From contig NC_088789.1 of assembly GCF_949628265.1 (NCBI RefSeq), positions 23,429,883-23,493,882 on the forward strand: 64,000 nucleotides of DNA. The letters run 5' to 3'. The notes beneath the pieces were generated by a model. The model was not told the DNA's origin. It ran no database searches and was given only the letters and a program-made list of their open reading frames with translations. How positions within the stretch are numbered: position 1 is the stretch's first letter; each line of letters opens with the position of its first letter. Shown here piece after piece: positions 59,402 through 64,000 of the stretch. A program made the translations under genes and the position numbers. The stretch comes from Cloeon dipterum (Eukaryota > Arthropoda > Insecta > Ephemeroptera > Baetidae).

Positions 59402-62115
59402 ATGGATTTCACTCGGAATCCCCGCCGGACGTTGCAGAAAAATTACGATGCCGAACTGAGCAGCCAATTTCCCCATGATTTGCAACTGTACGATAAAATA
59501 CCGAAATCGTCCATCCTCATCCATGAATTTGAAGAAATTGCTCTTGAAAGGCTGAAAGGTAATGATTATCAAATTTATTTCACCTTTATGTTTTCTTGAA
59601 ATTGCTGTTCTTTATGCATAAATTGAATTTGTCTTGTTTTAAGCTCTTCGGATAGTGGAGACAGTGACACTTAGGGGTTTCGTCAAGTTTTCTGAAGAGT
59701 GGCGCAAAAACTTTCACGAAGAGCTTAAAAAGCAGGACCTGAAATCGCTCTCAAAATTGGTAAAATTCATTCCTTTTTTCATGACTTCACTAAACTAAGA
59801 AAAACGTATCGCAGTATTCCAGTCTAGGCGTTTCCAACACTGCTCCAAATTATGAAGCTAGGAAAAAGGACCTCATTTCACACTTTATCTTGTGCCTTGC
59901 GTTTTGTCGATCTGACGAGCTGCGAAACTGGTTCATCAGCAAAGAAACCGATCTGTTCGTAGCCAGATTTGAAGAACTGTCGACTGAAGGCAGAAAGGAA
60001 TTTATGGAACTGAACAACATCGATTTCCAGCCCGTAAATCCTCAAGTTTAAATCCAAACGAATTTTAATCCTTTCCTTTGGCAGATCCCGCAAGAGGAAA
60101 AGAAAGCTAAGCTCTCACGCTTGCTGAACACCTTCCAGTACATGAACGCAACTCAATTCGACTCTGCTGACTTCTACAAAGTACCCTTCAAAAAGGTGCT
60201 GGAGCTGGTGAGGAGCAGAAAGGTGCTGCTGGAGAAAGGACAGGCGTACGTGGCCTCTGGCGATCTGGGAAATCTGCTTGCGTCCAAATTGCGACAAGAA
60301 ATTTCGCATTCCCTCGCTGTAATTAATTGTCACTTGGCACCATGTTGACATTCACACTGGGATAAATGTACAGGTGATGAAGCAGTGCCTTCCAGAAACC
60401 ACTGCTGACATTCGCCTTGACTCCGTCCTCAAGTGCTTGCTTGATCAGTATGAATCTGGAACATACAAGCCGACAACTACCTCTTCAAATGCGATTCGAA
60501 TTGAAGATCTTGATGAGGTAAAATCACTTCACTCTGAAAATAATTATAATGACAGTGGATTTTTCTCTGCACTTTTGACGGGTGACAATTAATTATATTT
60601 ATGGGGAGTTAAATTTGAAATAATTAATTTTTATTCTCTCAATTAAGTTTTTTGCTCAACTTTCTAGCAGTTTTGCTTTTAGAAAATAAATTAATGTTGT
60701 TTTGCTGGTGCAATTTTGCTAATTTAATTCATTTGGGATTTTTTTGTAGCTTTCTAAGAAGTCCTATCCGCCTTGTATGAGGCGAATGCACGAGACGCTT
60801 CGAGCAAAGCACCATTTAAGACACGCCGCCAGATTGCAGTACACACTGTTCTTGAAGGGAGCTGGTCTGAGTCTCGAGGACGCCATGAAATTCTGGAGGT
60901 CTGAGTTTGTCAAAGTCATGGCTGTGGAAAAGGTAAATATTCATGCCTGCTGCCTGCATTGCAATAGATTTTGCATAAATACAAACTATTATAATAATAA
61001 AAAATAAATAAAAATAGGGACCCTTTACAGTAAATTTTTAATTTTTTTCCAAACGTCTTATGTGCCTCCTGATCTATATGTGGTTCACATGTATTTACTA
61101 ATTCGAATAATAACAAACATCCAATCCTATGGATTTCCATGTAAAAAGTCTAAAAATTAATAATTTTCTCCAGATGAATATCAATTTAAAAATTTTAATT
61201 TTGGCTATGTATATATAATTGATTTATTTATTGAATTTTTCAGTTTGAGAAGGAGCACAGCTATAACATTCGCTACAACTATGGCAAGGAAGGCAAACGC
61301 TGCAACTACGCACCGTACGGTTGCAACAAAATCATGAACAGCCAGCCTGGCCCTGAGGACGCAAGCGGCTGCCCTTTCAAACATTCTAAGCCGCAGGAGC
61401 TGAGGAAGTTGATTCTGAGCTACGGAATTGACTCAAACCAAGGTAAAGCAAGCTGCTTTCTTATTTCAGTAACCTTTAAAATTGGTATATTTCTCAGGAC
61501 TGAAGGATGTCATGGAGTATGTGAATTCTCAGCAGCCAGTTTTGGCTTGCCAGAAACTTTTCGTCCTCTCGCACCCTGGCAAAGGCGTCGAATTTGGTTT
61601 GTGTCACCCAAATCAGTACTTTACTGAAAGCCGAACCATCATTACTGGAGTTAATGTAAAGCAAGAACCAGGTAATTTTATTTTATTTTTCTACACTTAT
61701 AATTTTCTGATGGCTCCCAATTTATTCATATGTATATTTATTTAATTTAATTAATTACATCCTCTTAGAAATTTATTTATTCCGAGATCCTATGAAATAG
61801 TACAATGTAAAACAATTATTATATCATGAAACAATTTCAGGTTCCACGCCGTCATCAGCAGTCAACTCCCCAGCGAGTAGGTACGCCACTCCAAGTCCTG
61901 GAGGAGCCCGTGAAAACGTCAATTCCAGTTCTACCCCACTGAGCACAAAGGCAGTCATGAATAGAGCCACACCAATGTCTTCCAGAAAAATGCTGAACGT
62001 GGACAACAAGGCAGCAGGTAAGACGGAGCCGTCAAAGGAAGAGGTGGCTGATTGGATGGATGAACTGGACGACTCAGATTTTTCGCAACTCGAGGCCATG
62101 GATACCACAAATTAA
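59402..62115 (+). CDS. PRIM2: DNA primase large subunit, 566 aa
   Basis: Nine exons: 59402-59558, 59644-59759, 59815-60033, 60085-60318, 60374-60517, 60750-60932, 61244-61442, 61498-61671, 61841-62115 (1701 nt). PRIM2 pairs with the small catalytic primase in the DNA polymerase alpha complex, making RNA primers for replication. The N-terminal domain contains [20 protein letters not shown]. The C-terminal iron-sulfur domain contains [30 protein letters not shown] and GCPFKH. The four [4Fe-4S] ligands are C299, C378, C394 and C435, with spacing 79/16/41 against 80/17/40 in the human protein. CHPNQYF matches the human HPNQFF segment. The tail is Ser/Pro-rich with an acidic end ([17 protein letters not shown]). 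It is slightly longer than the usual 509 aa. Confidence 0.97.
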
Positions 62116-62142
62116 TTTTACCATACTGTGTATTATATTTTT

Positions 62143-63050
62143 TTACAAAATTAGAGGCAGATTGGAACCAATGGTAGCAGCTGAAGTGTTGTACATGTTA
62201 GGGGCCAAAATTGTTTCGTACTGTTGCAATTGAGATACGACATTCGGCAAATTGCTTGGCTGTCTTGGCTGAGTGCCTTTGTAAGCACCTTGGAATTCAG
62301 TTTTCATTGGCCTGAAATTTTTGTTTAATAAATACGTGTTTCTAATATTTTATATCACCAATTTCAATAATGATCACCTTGAAATGCTTTCTTTTGACGG
62401 AACAATTCGAAAGCTATCTTCATACTCGTACACTTTTTCTTCCAGCATGGACTCTTTTCTGGCATACAAGGGGCAAAACCACGTTTCTTGCCTTGCATAT
62501 CCCCATGACTAGATAAGGGTCATTTTTAATAATTTGTAATATTTTGATCATTATTTTGGTATACCTCTGGCTTTATACCCAGATCGTGTGAGAACGTGAG
62601 GCTGTCTTTTTCTCCAACCGCTGTCTGCGAGAAGCTGCGTTTTGTCTCGCTCAACCAAGCGTCTTTCCAACTGGGGAAAATCGAGGATGCCTCGCTTCTC
62701 ACCTTTTTGGCATACCCTGCTCCCTATTTAGTATTCGGCTCAAGTAATTAGAAGTTTTTTCATAAAATTTTAAATACTGAAAAGTGTGCCGATGTGTGCG
62801 GCTGGAGTAAATTGGGCGACATGTATTTGTTGTCCGGCGGGTATTGCTCGATGTTCCATACATCTGGCTTTCGCGATCTATACTCGGCCTTGTACTCGCT
62901 GGGACCAAGAACCGCTCCTCCAACCCACCAACGCTCAATCTAATTAGAAAATTAAAATTACGAGATTTCAAAATAAAAATAAAAATTGTCTGGTACTTGA
63001 GGCAGTGGTGGAATGTTGACGGAGCTGTAAGTAATGTGCTGATGACCCAT
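62143..63050 (-). CDS. unrecognised Trp/Tyr-rich protein, 224 aa, candidate ciliary protein
   Basis: Five short minus-strand exons: 63050-62997, 62939-62778, 62723-62565, 62508-62378, 62311-62143 (675 nt). Phases join perfectly and introns are 54-69 nt. All exons are too short to stand out as ORFs. It starts MGHQHITYSSVNIPPLPQ. Further segments are IERWWVGGAVLGPSEYKAEY, NIEQYPPDNKYMSPNLLQP, FPSWKDAWLSETKRSF, SWGYARQETWFCPLY and YETILAPNMYNTSA. No domain is certain. Its size, and the scattered Trp/Tyr/Pro motifs spaced along an extended chain, resemble small microtubule inner proteins of cilia; a relationship to the C3orf84/CIMIP7 type is only a guess. An X-box 70 bp upstream supports a ciliary role. 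It is convergent with PRIM2 and divergent from the coiled-coil gene. Confidence 0.85.
62327..62332 (+). terminator. polyadenylation signal of PRIM2
   Basis: AATAAA lies 211 bp after the PRIM2 stop, inside an intron (62312-62377) of the convergent 224-aa gene. If used, the PRIM2 3' UTR is antisense to the last exon of that gene. Confidence 0.55.
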
Positions 63051-63120
63051 ATCGTGATTTGATTAATTGGATAATGGTTGATGGCACCTGCCAGATCTCT
63101 CACAGTCCCGGAATGAGGTC

Positions 63121-63134
63121 GTTGTCATGGGAAT
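63121..63134 (-). promoter_or_regulatory. RFX X-box in a bidirectional promoter
   Basis: On the minus strand ATTCCCATGACAAC fits all 14 positions of the nematode X-box consensus RTHNYYWTRRNRAC, as I recall it. On the plus strand it fits 13 of 14. It lies 70 bp upstream of the ATG of the 224-aa gene and 51 bp upstream of the ATG of the coiled-coil gene, so it could serve both. Confidence 0.6.
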
Positions 63135-63185
63135 CGCTGTCTAATTGATCAATATACGGAGTGACGAGGAACAGAGTTAATAATA

Positions 63186-64000
63186 ATGCACTCAGCTAAA
63201 GGTTTGTTTTATTGTCTTCTCCACCCCATGTAATATGATTTTCATTGTATAGAGAATATTGTCGGTCTTGATGACAAGAGACGTCATTTGCACCTGTTAA
63301 CACTGCAATTACGCTTGCTTGAACTCGAATTGAGCAAAATTAACGCTTGCGGGGGTTCCTCGTCCATTCCTTCGTACCCCTCAACTTCACGTGCCCAGAA
63401 GTAAATGATCTATTTTTCTCAATAGTTTAAAATTTTAATTTATTTATACAGTGCTAGCAATGTTGGTTCTATCGTCTCCATTCAGTCGGGAAATGAAGCT
63501 TCCAGATCTGGGTCTCCACTGCAAAGTGTCTCACCGGCGCCGAAATTATTGAAAAGCTCCAAAAGTGTTGAAAGCAACTATTCTGGAGACTTTGACCGGC
63601 ATCCTAAGTTAGAACTTATTTATCTCTTTTAATTTTTAAAAATTTAAATTATTTGTAAATTCCAGTTTCCTTGGGAAATCGTTCCTCCTTTCTCTGGCAG
63701 ATGCGGCAACTCAAGAAATTAGCCGAGACTTGGAGGCCTTGGAGCTGGAGACCAGGAATATCAACACTTTGCTCCAAGGAAAGATAGAAGCTTTGAAAAC
63801 AGAAACTGCTAATTTGAAAACAATTAAGGAAACTGCCAAGAAGCTGGACGACCAATTGAGTTTCAAGAGTGATCAGCAGTTTTTCAGGTAAATTTCTTGA
63901 CATTTTTAATTATTCATATAAATTAATTTAAAAAAAAATAGATGGCTGTCAAAGTTTTGGCTTGGAGGGACGGAAAGAGATCTGCGCTATTTGAAATTGA
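63186..64000 (+). CDS. coiled-coil protein, 5' part, truncated by window end
   Basis: Exons 63186-63201, 63253-63400, 63452-63607, 63666-63887 and 63942 onward, all phase-consistent, give 200 codons before the edge. The first exon codes only MHSAK plus one base. A short N-terminal helix (RRHLHLLTLQLRLLELELSK) is followed by a Ser-rich linker (SIPSYPSTSRAQ.., SGSPLQSVSPAP). Next comes a strong coiled coil (DLEALELETRNINTLLQGKI.. KKLDDQLSFK), then FFRWLSKFWLGGTERDLRYLK. I do not recognise the family. It shares a 135-bp promoter with an X-box, so a ciliary or centrosomal function is a fair inference. The first 16-nt exon is the least certain part. Confidence 0.78.

Noticed and set aside
62699-63103. 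134-codon minus-strand ORF starting MRDLAGAINHY
   Set aside because: It is a frame-mixed reading across two introns of the 224-aa gene; the spliced model uses another frame and explains the splice sites.
1-64000. tRNA, rRNA, well-known microRNA or CRISPR features
   Set aside because: I looked by eye for T-loop words (GGTTCGA-type), rRNA cores, familiar insect microRNA seeds and regularly spaced direct repeats. I saw none that held up; a covariance-model scan would be decisive.

Overview
This window is nuclear DNA from an animal, most likely an insect. The genes are split by spliceosomal introns, many only 51-85 nt long, with GT..AG ends. One gene looks like the insect-typical axon-guidance regulator Commissureless, next to animal housekeeping and ciliary genes (La, PRIM2, CFAP157). 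There are no bacterial operons, tRNA or rRNA genes. I cannot name the species.

Layout. Positions 1-36,700 are gene-poor. AT-rich DNA alternates with GC-rich islands of about 0.3-1 kb, many of them CpG- and microsatellite-rich. I could not support a complete protein gene there. It holds several interspersed repeat families (families A, B and C, a long hairpin with paired CTCF-like sites, and a hAT-like inverted-repeat element) plus one orphan TATA promoter with a splice donor. Positions 36,700-64,000 are gene-dense: an unknown 285-aa gene (-), La (+), CFAP157 (+), a commissureless-like gene with a 5.1-kb intron (+), a doubtful small gene near 51.6-52.1 kb, a BTB/POZ protein with an AT-hook-like motif (-), PRIM2 (+), a 224-aa tryptophan/tyrosine-rich gene (-) that I assembled from five short exons, and the 5' part of a coiled-coil gene (+) that runs off the right edge.

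How the genes relate. La and CFAP157 are tandem, 283 bp apart. The BTB gene and PRIM2 are divergent. PRIM2 and the 224-aa gene are tail to tail with stop codons 27 bp apart and probably overlapping 3' UTRs. The 224-aa gene and the coiled-coil gene are head to head with 135 bp between their start codons. The CFAP157 promoter and this 135-bp divergent promoter each carry an X-box-like RFX site. That suggests ciliary (probably sperm flagellum or sensory cilium) expression, and makes the two unrecognised right-edge genes candidate ciliary genes.

All exon boundaries were read by hand from splice signals and reading-frame phase. No alignment, transcript or database search was run; family names rest on recognised motifs.
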